Part shown: positions 8,273-16,480 of the stretch, piece by piece
Layout: every line of letters begins with the position of its first letter
How positions within the stretch are numbered: position 1 is the stretch's first letter
Assembly: GCA_963582345.1 (NCBI GenBank)
Contig: CAUZSN010000033.1
Coordinates: 1 to 24,760, forward strand
From: CAUZSN01 sp963582345
Lineage (GTDB): Bacteria; Planctomycetota; Planctomycetia; Planctomycetales; Planctomycetaceae
Direction: 5' to 3'
Length of the DNA: 24,760 nt
The notes under the pieces: model-generated
The model's input: only the letters and a program-made list of their open reading frames with translations
Database searches by the model: none
What the model was told of the DNA's origin: nothing
Translations under genes and position numbers: made by a program

Positions 8273-9415
8273 TCACAGAAAATCGACGATCACCGTGTCG
8301 GCCAGAAATCGGCCTTCGCGAGTCAGGCGAATATGTGAGCCTGTATCTTCGATCAGACCCGACCGACAGTGTCTGCTGATATGCTTCGCTACCAATTGAT
8401 CCAGAGAAAAACCGGTGAGATCACGAAAATCGCCCCGGTCAATTCCGTCGTATTGGCGCAGGCCAAGCATGATCGCTTCGCGTGCTCGATCTTCCCCCGA
8501 GAGCTCTTCGCACTCAGCTGTCGCTGGTTCGCCTGCGAGCGTACGCTTGAGCCAGGTCATGACGTTGCGATGATTCGTTTCACGCCGGCCGTTGATGTAG
8601 CGAGCCGCTCCTGGGCCGAAACCGTAATAGGACCGACTCGTCCAGTACACCTCGTTGTGTCGGCATCGAAAGCCGAGCCGTGCAAAATTAGAAATCTCGT
8701 ATTGCTCGAAACCAGCAGCGGTTAACTGATCCATTGCGACCGCGTACATTTCGCGCTGTAACTCTTCGCCGAGTGGGATCAAATCTCTGTTTTTGCGGCG
8801 AGTCCAGAACGAGGTCCCTTTCTCGAATGTCAAACCATACGTCGAAATGTGTTGCGGCCGAAGCTCGATAGCTTGCTTCAATGTCTCTTGCCACTCAGTG
8901 AGCGTTTGGCCGGGCACAGCGAAAATTAAATCGAGCGATATGTTTGTAATGCGGCGTTGCAGTCGTTCGACGATTAACGCCACGTCGTCTTGACGGTGAT
9001 CGCGCTCTAATAATTCGAGTGTTGAGTTGTTGAAGGACTGGACTCCAAGACTGATACGATTGACGCCGGAACACGCAAGTCTGTCGATCTTCTCATTGTC
9101 CAATCCCGCCGGATTCGCTTCGATGCTGATTTCGCAACCGTCAACTGGTTGGAACCAACGAAAGGTAAGTTCCAGCAGTCTCGCCAATCGTCCGGCAGAC
9201 AGATGTGTCGGTGTGCCTCCGCCGAAAAACAATGTCTCGACCTGACGTGGACGACTCAAACTGCGGAATTCCAATGCCAAAGCGCTCAGGTAGTCGTCGA
9301 TCAAGTCATCTTTTTCGGCCACCAGAGTAAAATCGCAATAGCCGCAGCGGTGAGCACAAAACGGCACGTGAATGTAAGCGGATCGCGGTTCCGAAAAAAC
9401 AGACGGCGATATCAT
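8273..9415 (-). CDS. hemW: Radical SAM heme chaperone HemW
   Basis: A radical SAM protein related to oxygen-independent coproporphyrinogen oxidase. The [4Fe-4S] motif is CAHRCGYCDF (Cys20, Cys24, Cys27). The residue after the third Cys pair is Asp-Phe rather than the extra Cys of true HemN, which marks HemW, a heme-binding chaperone that delivers heme to respiratory enzymes. Other motifs: LFFGGGTPTHL, ISIEANPAG, NRISLGVQSFN and a HemN_C-like C-terminal region. About 380 residues is normal. An in-frame GTG at 9424 adds three residues; the ATG at 9415 is used, and the choice is uncertain. It sits downstream of the maf-like gene on the same strand (186 bp), so co-transcription is possible but not shown. 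The product is cytoplasmic or at the membrane face. Confidence 0.93.
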   Translation of the reverse strand: MISPSVFSEPRSAYIHVPFCAHRCGYCDFTLVAEKDDLIDDYLSALALEFRSLSRPRQVETLFFGGGTPTHLSAGRLARLLELTFRWFQPVDGCEISIEANPAGLDNEKIDRLACSGVNRISLGVQSFNNSTLELLERDHRQDDVALIVERLQRRITNISLDLIFAVPGQTLTEWQETLKQAIELRPQHISTYGLTFEKGTSFWTRRKNRDLIPLGEELQREMYAVAMDQLTAAGFEQYEISNFARLGFRCRHNEVYWTSRSYYGFGPGAARYINGRRETNHRNVMTWLKRTLAGEPATAECEELSGEDRAREAIMLGLRQYDGIDRGDFRDLTGFSLDQLVAKHISRHCRSGLIEDTGSHIRLTREGRFLADTVIVDFL

Positions 9416-9601
9416 CCTATTCACTGGTCACCAGGCACTTGCATCTTTTCATTGTTACCGAGTCGCATCGAATGGGGGACAACCTGGAATTGTTGAAGTC
9501 GACCTAAAACGGGAACGATCTCTTTTACAAGCGGTTCTAATTAAGGTAAAGCCTTTGCGAAGAAGAAGGTCAGGATGTTGTCATTTGTTATAAAACAAAA
9601 A

Positions 9602-10258
9602 CTAGTTGTTACTGACAGAGATTCCCAAGTCCTTGAAAACGTTCAATAGCTCTTCCAGCGGCAGGCCGACCACGTTGCTCAGACTTCCTTGAACGTGCGA
9701 GACGAAAACGCTCCCAAGCCCCTGAATCGCATAGCCGCCCGCCTTCCCGCGAGGTTCATTGGTCGAGATGTACCAATCCAACCAGCGATTGACATCGGGT
9801 CGAAACGTCACTTCCGATTTTACCACGCGCTCGACTTGTTCTCCGACAGACGTTGCCACGCACAGTGCCGTTACAGCCACATGTGTTCGACCAGCATAGT
9901 ATTGGCGAAACCACCGGCGCACAGTTTGGGGCCACGTGTCGTCGTTCGGCGGTTGCCTCAGCACTGCCAATCTGTCGTCTGATTCCGAAATCACGATGAT
10001 CGTGTCGGCAGTAATGACCACTTCGCCATCGTTCAGCGCATACTGTCGTTGTTCGAGCACGTCGCTATATTTTTCGCGCACGATTTGTTTCAAACGTTGT
10101 TCCAGCGCTGCCCAGTCGTTAAGGCCGGCAAAACCTGCTTCCTCGGCTGATCGAGCGGGAAGGACTTCGATTAGCTGGGGGTCGACAACGTGACGCAGCA
10201 ATTGCAGTCGGTGAGGCGATCGAGAACCCAGAATAAATTGCGAACGTCGATGAGACAT
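9602..10258 (-). CDS. maf: Maf-family nucleoside triphosphate pyrophosphatase (divergent)
   Basis: A 218-residue Maf protein; the family hydrolyses non-canonical or pyrimidine NTPs to monophosphates and has been linked to arrest of septum formation. The N-terminal motif is LGSRSPHRLQLL (residues 10-21; usual form S-x-S-P-R-R), then a Lys at 63 in REKYSDV, and TADTIIV with the catalytic Asp85. The C terminus is very typical: EPRGKAGGYAIQGLGSVFV and GSLSNVVGLPLEEL. Two usual basic residues differ: the first Arg of PRR is His16, and the GKP motif after the ADT strand appears as RQP (101-103). The spacer between Asp85 and that site is also longer than normal. The ATG at 10258 is clear. carB lies 81 bp upstream on the same strand. 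Confidence 0.88.
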   Translation of the reverse strand: MSHRRSQFILGSRSPHRLQLLRHVVDPQLIEVLPARSAEEAGFAGLNDWAALEQRLKQIVREKYSDVLEQRQYALNDGEVVITADTIIVISESDDRLAVLRQPPNDDTWPQTVRRWFRQYYAGRTHVAVTALCVATSVGEQVERVVKSEVTFRPDVNRWLDWYISTNEPRGKAGGYAIQGLGSVFVSHVQGSLSNVVGLPLEELLNVFKDLGISVSNN

Positions 10259-10339
10259 GCAACCAGCTTACGTAGAAGCAATCCCTGACGACAAGCAGTC
10301 GTCATAGTGACGCCTTTGCACGAAGTTAGATACGTCAAA

Positions 10340-13300
10340 TCAGGTCTGATCAGTCGCCAGCTTTGCCATCCAGTCTTGAAGGGAGCGGACGTGGGGAGTG
10401 GGACTTTCAGCTGACGCCAGTAAGGCTTGGACAACCGCCAAACATCCGGGAACCGTGGTGACGCACGGAACACCGTGAGCGACGGCGGCTGAGCGGATCT
10501 TACCCTCGTCTGTCCGTGCCCCCTTTCCGCTGGGTGTGTTGAAGATGAACTGAATCTGGCCGTTCGCTAGATGGTCCAGCAGATTCGGCCGGCCTTCCTG
10601 TAGCTTGCGGATCGTTTCTACTTCCACGCCAGATTGGCGTAAGATGCGTGCGGTTCCTTCAGTGCTGACAATTTTGAATCCCAACGATACCATCTTACTG
10701 GCCGGTTCGATCATCGCATTTTTGTGTGCTTTTGCCATGCTGATAAACACTGTCCCTTTGCTGGGTAAACGGTTGCCGGCGGCAATCTGACTTTTCGCAA
10801 ACGCCAGTGGAAATTGCTCATCGATACCCATTACCTCGCCCGTTGATCGCATCTCGGGGCCCAGGATGATGTCCACTCCGGCGAATCGATTGAATGGGAA
10901 TACGCTTTCTTTGACCGAGATATGCTTTGGCCACACTTCTTCGGTTACACCTAGCTCTGGCAACGTTAAGCCAGACATCACTTTCGCCGCAATTTTGGCC
11001 AGCGAACGCCCGGTCGCTTTCGACACAAACGGGATTGTGCGGCTGGCTCGCGGATTGACTTCTAGAATGTAAACCCGATATTTTCCCACAATCCGTTTGA
11101 CAGCGACTTGGATGTTCATCAGGCCGCATACTTGAAGGGCGTCTGCCAATTTGTACGCAGTCTGTTTGATCTCGTCGATGATCTCTTTCGGTAGTGTATG
11201 CGGAGGCAGCGAGCAGGCAGAATCGCCGGAATGAACGCCGGCTTCCTCGATGTGCTCCATCACTCCACCGACTAAAGTCAACTCACCATCGGAAATGGCG
11301 TCGACATCGACTTCGATTGCGTCTTCTAGAAACTTGTCGATCAATACCGGATGGTCAGGCGACGCCTCGACGGCTTCGTTCATGTAGCGGACTAGCGAAT
11401 TCTCGTCATAACAAATTTCCATCGCCCTGCCGCCCAGCACATAGCTGGGTCGAACCAGAATCGGATACTCAATTCGCTCGGCGATGTGGCGGGCGCCTTC
11501 AACATCGGTTGTAATTCCGTTTGGTGGCTGTCGCAGGCCAAGTTTTTGCAAGAGCGCCTGGAACCGTTCTCGGTCTTCGGCCACATCGATCATATCGGAG
11601 CTCGTGCCGATGATCGTCACATTGGCCGCTTCCAGTCCGCGGGCCAGGTTCAATGGTGTCTGACCTCCGAACTGCACAATCACACCGTCCGGTTTCATGC
11701 GGTCGCAGATGTTCAACACGTCTTCGGTTGTCAACGGCTCGAAGAATAATAGGTCTGACGTGTCGTAGTCGGTCGAGACGGTTTCGGGGTTCGAGTTAAC
11801 CATGATGCTCTCGATTCCCAATTCCCTCAATGCAAATGCTGCTTGACAACAACAGTAGTCGAATTCAATCCCTTGCCCTATGCGGTTCGGGCCACCACCC
11901 AGGATCATTATTCGTCGCTTGTTCGGGTCTCGCGGCGGCGTTTCGTCTTCGGTGACGCATAGAACTCCGGTTTCTCCTAGAGACCGAGTTTCTGATTCAT
12001 ACGTCGAATAGTAATACGGCGTGTATGCTTCAAATTCTGCTGCACATGTGTCGACTTGTTTGAAGGCGGCCTTGACGCCCAATTTTTTCCGATATCGGCG
12101 GACGTCCATTTCTGTGGTGTCCCACCAGCAGGCCAATTGTTGATCGGAGAAACCATATTGCTTGGCCCGGCGTACAAGCGGCTTGTCCACGTCCTCCAAC
12201 CGACTGACCTGACGGATCTGATGCTCAAATTCGACGATTTGCCGGATGTTATGTAAGAACCAGGGCTCGATGTCAGTTAGATCGTGAATTTCCGGGACCG
12301 TCATACCGGCCTTGAATCCGTAACGAATGTAAAAAATGCGTTCTTCGTTGGGCATCGACAATTTGCTGCGAATTTTTTCCAGCGATGGTTGCTTGGGCGT
12401 GCCCCATAAATCTTTCTTCCCACCGCCCAGACCGAATTGGCCGATTTCTAACCCTCGCAGGGCTTTCTGCAACGATTCCTTGAACGTTCGCCCAATGGCC
12501 ATGGTTTCGCCGACCGATTTCATTTGTATAGTCAGTAGGGGATCGGCGTCCGGGAATTTCTCGAACGTCCAGCGTGGCACCTTAGTGACGACGTAATCGA
12601 TGGTCGGCTCAAAGCAGGCCATCGTCTCGCGAGTGATGTCGTTAGGGATCTCGTCCAATCGGTAACCAACGGCCAACTTGGCGGCAATTTTAGCAATCGG
12701 GAAGCCAGTTGCTTTCGAGGCCAAGGCACTGGAGCGGCTGACGCGTGGGTTCATCTCAATGATGACCATCCGGCCCGTTTCCGGCTGGATGGCGAATTGC
12801 ACGTTCGAGCCTCCCGTCTCGACGCCGATTTCTCGGATGCAGGCGATCGTGGCGTCGCGCATCCGCTGGTACTCCTTGTCGGTGAGCGTCTGGACCGGAG
12901 CGACGGTAATGGAATCGCCCGTATGCACGCCCATTGGATCGAAGTTTTCGATCGAGCAAACGATAACACAGTTGTCGGCGATGTCGCGCATCACCTCCAT
13001 CTCGAACTCTTTCCATCCGATCACCGATTCTTCTAACAGTACTTCGTGGACCGGCGACATTGACAGTCCCGTGCGCACTTTCTCTTCGAACTCTTCGCGG
13101 TTATAGGCTACGCCGCCGCCACCGCCGCCCAGCGTGTAGCTGGGACGAATCACCACCGGTAAGCCCATTTCGTGCTTGGCGGATCGAGCCTCGTCCAGAT
13201 TGCGCACGATGCAGCTGTGCGGTACATCCAGGCCGATGTTCTGCATCGCTTGCTTGAATGCTTCACGCTGCTCCGCCTTGGCGATGACAATTTCGTTGGC

Positions 13301-13651
13301 GCCGATCATTTCACAACCGAACTGCTGCAAAATTCCGCGGTGTGCCAACTCCATGGCGATATTCAGACCCGTTTGTCCGCCCAATGTTGGCAGCAACGCG
13401 TCAGGACATTCCTTCTCGATGATTTTCTGCACGTACTGCCATGTAATTGGCTCGATGTACGTGCGGTCGGCCATATCTGGGTCGGTCATAATGGTGGCCG
13501 GGTTCGAATTGACGAGGACAACCTCGTAGCCCTCTTCCTGGAGCGACTTGCAGGCTTGAGTGCCTGAGTAATCGAACTCGCACGCCTGACCGATAACAAT
13601 TGGGCCGGAGCCGATAATCAAAATCTTATGGATGTCATTACGACGCGGCAC
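10340..13651 (-). CDS. carB: Carbamoyl-phosphate synthase, large subunit
   Basis: A 1103-residue synthase subunit that makes carbamoyl phosphate from bicarbonate, ATP and ammonia (from the small glutaminase subunit CarA) for pyrimidine and arginine synthesis. The internal duplication is plain: the first half starts ILIIGSGPIVIGQACEFDYS and has VIRPSYTLGGGGGGVAYN and IEMNPRVSRSSALASKATG. The second half repeats these as IMILGGGPNRIGQGIEFDYC, LVRPSYVLGGRAMEI and LEVNPRASRTIPFVSKATG. The C-terminal 140 or so residues form the MGS-like allosteric domain (GTVFISMAKAHK, STEGTARILR), where UMP and ornithine act in enterobacteria. The start is GTG; no nearby ATG fits and MPRRNDIHKIL matches the family start. 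carA is not in the window. The ClpP-like gene is 114 bp upstream, same strand. Confidence 0.98.
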   Translation of the reverse strand: MPRRNDIHKILIIGSGPIVIGQACEFDYSGTQACKSLQEEGYEVVLVNSNPATIMTDPDMADRTYIEPITWQYVQKIIEKECPDALLPTLGGQTGLNIAMELAHRGILQQFGCEMIGANEIVIAKAEQREAFKQAMQNIGLDVPHSCIVRNLDEARSAKHEMGLPVVIRPSYTLGGGGGGVAYNREEFEEKVRTGLSMSPVHEVLLEESVIGWKEFEMEVMRDIADNCVIVCSIENFDPMGVHTGDSITVAPVQTLTDKEYQRMRDATIACIREIGVETGGSNVQFAIQPETGRMVIIEMNPRVSRSSALASKATGFPIAKIAAKLAVGYRLDEIPNDITRETMACFEPTIDYVVTKVPRWTFEKFPDADPLLTIQMKSVGETMAIGRTFKESLQKALRGLEIGQFGLGGGKKDLWGTPKQPSLEKIRSKLSMPNEERIFYIRYGFKAGMTVPEIHDLTDIEPWFLHNIRQIVEFEHQIRQVSRLEDVDKPLVRRAKQYGFSDQQLACWWDTTEMDVRRYRKKLGVKAAFKQVDTCAAEFEAYTPYYYSTYESETRSLGETGVLCVTEDETPPRDPNKRRIMILGGGPNRIGQGIEFDYCCCQAAFALRELGIESIMVNSNPETVSTDYDTSDLLFFEPLTTEDVLNICDRMKPDGVIVQFGGQTPLNLARGLEAANVTIIGTSSDMIDVAEDRERFQALLQKLGLRQPPNGITTDVEGARHIAERIEYPILVRPSYVLGGRAMEICYDENSLVRYMNEAVEASPDHPVLIDKFLEDAIEVDVDAISDGELTLVGGVMEHIEEAGVHSGDSACSLPPHTLPKEIIDEIKQTAYKLADALQVCGLMNIQVAVKRIVGKYRVYILEVNPRASRTIPFVSKATGRSLAKIAAKVMSGLTLPELGVTEEVWPKHISVKESVFPFNRFAGVDIILGPEMRSTGEVMGIDEQFPLAFAKSQIAAGNRLPSKGTVFISMAKAHKNAMIEPASKMVSLGFKIVSTEGTARILRQSGVEVETIRKLQEGRPNLLDHLANGQIQFIFNTPSGKGARTDEGKIRSAAVAHGVPCVTTVPGCLAVVQALLASAESPTPHVRSLQDWMAKLATDQT

Positions 13652-13765
13652 AACTGTGCTCTCATACGTGGTTATACGATTGATCTACAATTCATTCTCT
13701 TGTGCAACTTGTCGCACTGCAATCCCTCGAGTTCTGTATTCGCTCTAGTATTTGACACTGGTTCA

Positions 13766-14365
13766 CTAGTGGATATTAAGGTGGCCAGCGATCTGACTCC
13801 AAACGTCGCCGGAAAATAGGTCGACCATCTTTGCCAGCCCAGCCTCAGCAAATTCCGCTCCGGTGACAAACCGACCTGGTCGCGTCCATTTGGTCAGCTT
13901 TGAGTCGGGGAGATCGAACAGTCTTGAAAGTAGTCGGTCGAGGTCCTCTTCCAGTACCTTGAAATGGCGAGCCCATTCGGCGGCCTCTTCCAATCTCACG
14001 TCTTCGTCGGTCTGCCAGCGGATGGGATGGAACAGCAGCGTTGCATGCGGTGTCACATAGCGTTCCTGGCACGCGGCAAACGGCAGAATGGCTGCCGACG
14101 AACATTCGCCGGTGACCACGCCGATGGCGTTCAACCCGCGTAGTCGAATCAAACTTGCCAATGCCAACCCGACATACGTGCTGCCGCCGCCTGAATCGAA
14201 AAAGATCGTTCCGCGACTATTACGAGGTACATCCAGCAAATGTCCAAACATTTCGGCTTGTTTATCGGTTAAATCGCCAAAGATTCCGACCTCCCACGTG
14301 CTGGCTGTACTCTTTTCGTGTAGCGACGTAATGCTGCCAATGGTCGCGGGTGGATACGCTTTCAT
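13766..14365 (-). CDS. ClpP-like serine peptidase family protein with an incomplete triad
   Basis: A 199-residue protein of the ClpP/crotonase fold. The segment FFDSGGGSTYVGLALASLIR matches the ClpP region with INSPGG. TGECSSAA places Ser90 at the catalytic serine, and TLLFHPIRW places His113 at the catalytic histidine. Where E. coli ClpP has its third triad residue (the Asp of RDRF before the SAxEAxEYGL stretch), this protein reads PGRFVTGAEFAEAGL, so the Asp is Gly164. Length and fold match ClpP (about 195-205), but the N-terminal pore loop sequence is not recognisable. It may be a specialised ClpP paralogue, a TepA/SppA-like peptidase or a non-proteolytic relative. No clpX or clpA neighbour is present. 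It is divergent from aspS and precedes carB by 114 bp. Confidence 0.8.
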   Translation of the reverse strand: MKAYPPATIGSITSLHEKSTASTWEVGIFGDLTDKQAEMFGHLLDVPRNSRGTIFFDSGGGSTYVGLALASLIRLRGLNAIGVVTGECSSAAILPFAACQERYVTPHATLLFHPIRWQTDEDVRLEEAAEWARHFKVLEEDLDRLLSRLFDLPDSKLTKWTRPGRFVTGAEFAEAGLAKMVDLFSGDVWSQIAGHLNIH

Positions 14366-14528
14366 GACTTTTTACTCATCACTTGTCGACGTCAACGGGA
14401 TCTTTGGTGTGTTGTTCTTTCGACTATTATCACGGCAAGGGCCGCTACTTGTCTTTGCTTTTACACGTCTTGTCTCCCGACCGCAAGATTCGACACTACA
14501 CATCACATTTCCATGTGTTCATCTGCCG

Positions 14529-14556
14529 TTGCGGCACGTCTGCTTGCGCCTATAAT
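14529..14556 (+). promoter_or_regulatory. aspS: Candidate sigma-70 promoter for aspS
   Basis: A perfect TATAAT (14551-14556) sits 16 nt after TTGCGG (14529-14534). Transcription would begin near 14563, giving a leader of about 120 nt before the aspS GTG. This is the best promoter-like site in the 318-bp divergent spacer 14366-14683, which otherwise shows no gene, tRNA or T-box-like structure that I can recognise. Confidence 0.5.
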
Positions 14557-14683
14557 GTACGCTTTCGCGTCGCCTGCCTGACAGTAACGTTGATTAATTC
14601 TTGTACGTCCAGCGGTACGACTTGTCAGTTCATCGTCGGCAACCGCTGGCTCGTAGTGCCAATTTTCTGAAGGCCGACCAGCC

Positions 14684-16477
14684 GTGTTACGAACACACAC
14701 TTGTGGCGAACTGCGTTCAGACCATATCGGACAAACCGCCACTCTGTGTGGCTGGGTTCAGAACTACCGCGACCACCATGGCCTGGTGTTTGTCGACCTG
14801 CGCGACCGTTACGGGATCACCCAGATTGTCTTCAAGCTGTCGGAAGACGAACAGATGCAGAAGGTGGCTCGTGGGTTGCGCAGCGAGGACGTCATCCAGG
14901 TCACCGGTGAAGTCCTCAGCCGCTCGAAAAACGTGAATCCGAAATTGTACACCGGAGAGATCGAAGTCATCGCGAGCGATTTAACAGTTCACAGTAAAAG
15001 CAAGACGCCACCCTTCGAACCGTCCTGCGTGGAACTACCCAATGAAGAGTTGCGGCTGAAATACCGGTTCATCGACCTGCGACGGCAGGCATTGCAGGAT
15101 GCGATGCTTTTGCGTCACCGCCTGACCAAGGCGACCCGCGATTTCTTTGATCGAAAAGGTTTTTTGGACATCGACACGCCTATGTTGGGCCGCAGCACTC
15201 CCGAAGGAGCACGCGACTACCTGGTGCCCAGTCGTGTTCACGAAGGCCACTTTTACGCTCTGCCTCAGTCGCCGCAGATCTACAAACAGCTCTTGATGGT
15301 CGCTGGCTATGACCGCTACATGCAAATTGCGAAATGTTTTCGAGACGAGGACCTGCGGGCTGATCGGCAGCCTGAGTTTACTCAAATCGACATTGAGATG
15401 TCGTTTGTTGAGCGAGACGACATTCTGGACGTAATAGACGGCTTGGTCGCTCATTTGATGATGGAATTGCGTGAAGAAACGATCGAATTGCCGCTACCGC
15501 GTTACAGCTACCACGACATCATGGAACGTTACGGCAGCGACAAACCCGACCTGCGATTCGCTATGGAACTGATCGACGTCGGCGACATTGCCGCTAAATG
15601 CGGATTCGGTGTCTTCAAAAACACGCTCGCCGAAGGCGGGCGCGTCCGTGGTTTGAATGCCAAAGGTGCTGCCGAAAAGTATAGCCGCAAGGACATAGAC
15701 GAATTGACCGTTTTCGTCGGCGACTATGGTGCAAAAGGACTGGCATTCTTTCGCGTCAAGGATGGCTTGCTCGATTCTCCAATCGCAAAGTTCTTTTCAG
15801 ATGAAGAGCATCGGGCAATCATCGAACGCATGAGTGCCCAACCAGGCGACCTACTGTTCTTCGTTGCTGACAAGAACGCGATTACGTCCGCCGCATTGGC
15901 GGCACTGCGCAGCCGTTTGGGGAAAGAGCTCGAACTTTGCGACCCGAACCATTTGAAAAGTTTCTGGATCATCGATTTTCCGCTGGTCAGTTGGAACGAA
16001 GACCTGGAGCGGTGGGATGCCGAGCATCACCCATTTTGTTTTCCGGTTCACGAGGATCTGCCATTGTTGGATAATGATGTCGGCAAAGTGAGGGCTCAGT
16101 CATACGACCTAATTTGCAATGGCTACGAAGCGGGCAGCGGCAGCATCCGTATTCATGATCCGCTGGTCCAAAAAAAGGTCTTTGGTTTGCTGGGAATCGA
16201 TTCCGATGAAGCGGAACACCGATTCGGTTTCCTACTGGAAGCACTTCGTTATGGCGCCCCACCGCACGGCGGGATTGCATTGGGTTTGGACCGTTGGGTC
16301 ATGCTCTTCGCCGGCGATGACAACATTCGTGACGTCATCGCCTTTCCGAAGACTCAGAAAGCGGCCGACCTGCTCAGCGAGGCGCCTTCTCCCGTCACTG
16401 ACCGTCAGCTCCGGGAACTGCACATCAACGTTGATCTCCGAAGTAGGCCCGCAGGTCCCGAAGAATTGCGGGAATGA
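14684..16477 (+). CDS. aspS: Aspartyl-tRNA synthetase
   Basis: Class II synthetase of the bacterial type, 597 residues, charging tRNA-Asp (or Asp and Asn) with aspartate. An N-terminal OB fold (TLCGWVQNYRDHHGLVFVDL) binds the anticodon. The catalytic core has RYRFIDLRR-type residues (KYRFIDLRR, 127-135), STPEGARDYLVPSR, motif 2 CFRDEDLRADRQPEFTQID (218-236) and motif 3 GGIALGLDR (about 529-537). The middle GAD insertion domain of bacterial AspRS is present. The start is GTG, with GAAGG 10 nt upstream. Two positions linked to tRNA discrimination are mixed: His31 as in non-discriminating Pseudomonas AspRS, but Lys in SKNVN as in discriminating E. coli AspRS. It converges with the kinase gene, with only 3 bp between stop codons. 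Confidence 0.98.
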   Translation: MLRTHTCGELRSDHIGQTATLCGWVQNYRDHHGLVFVDLRDRYGITQIVFKLSEDEQMQKVARGLRSEDVIQVTGEVLSRSKNVNPKLYTGEIEVIASDLTVHSKSKTPPFEPSCVELPNEELRLKYRFIDLRRQALQDAMLLRHRLTKATRDFFDRKGFLDIDTPMLGRSTPEGARDYLVPSRVHEGHFYALPQSPQIYKQLLMVAGYDRYMQIAKCFRDEDLRADRQPEFTQIDIEMSFVERDDILDVIDGLVAHLMMELREETIELPLPRYSYHDIMERYGSDKPDLRFAMELIDVGDIAAKCGFGVFKNTLAEGGRVRGLNAKGAAEKYSRKDIDELTVFVGDYGAKGLAFFRVKDGLLDSPIAKFFSDEEHRAIIERMSAQPGDLLFFVADKNAITSAALAALRSRLGKELELCDPNHLKSFWIIDFPLVSWNEDLERWDAEHHPFCFPVHEDLPLLDNDVGKVRAQSYDLICNGYEAGSGSIRIHDPLVQKKVFGLLGIDSDEAEHRFGFLLEALRYGAPPHGGIALGLDRWVMLFAGDDNIRDVIAFPKTQKAADLLSEAPSPVTDRQLRELHINVDLRSRPAGPEELRE

Positions 16478-16480
16478 TGG

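Noticed and set aside
9584..9599. TTTGTT/AACAAA hairpin just after the maf stop
   Set aside because: The stem has only one G-C pair's worth of strength per arm and no T run follows; too unstable for a terminator call.
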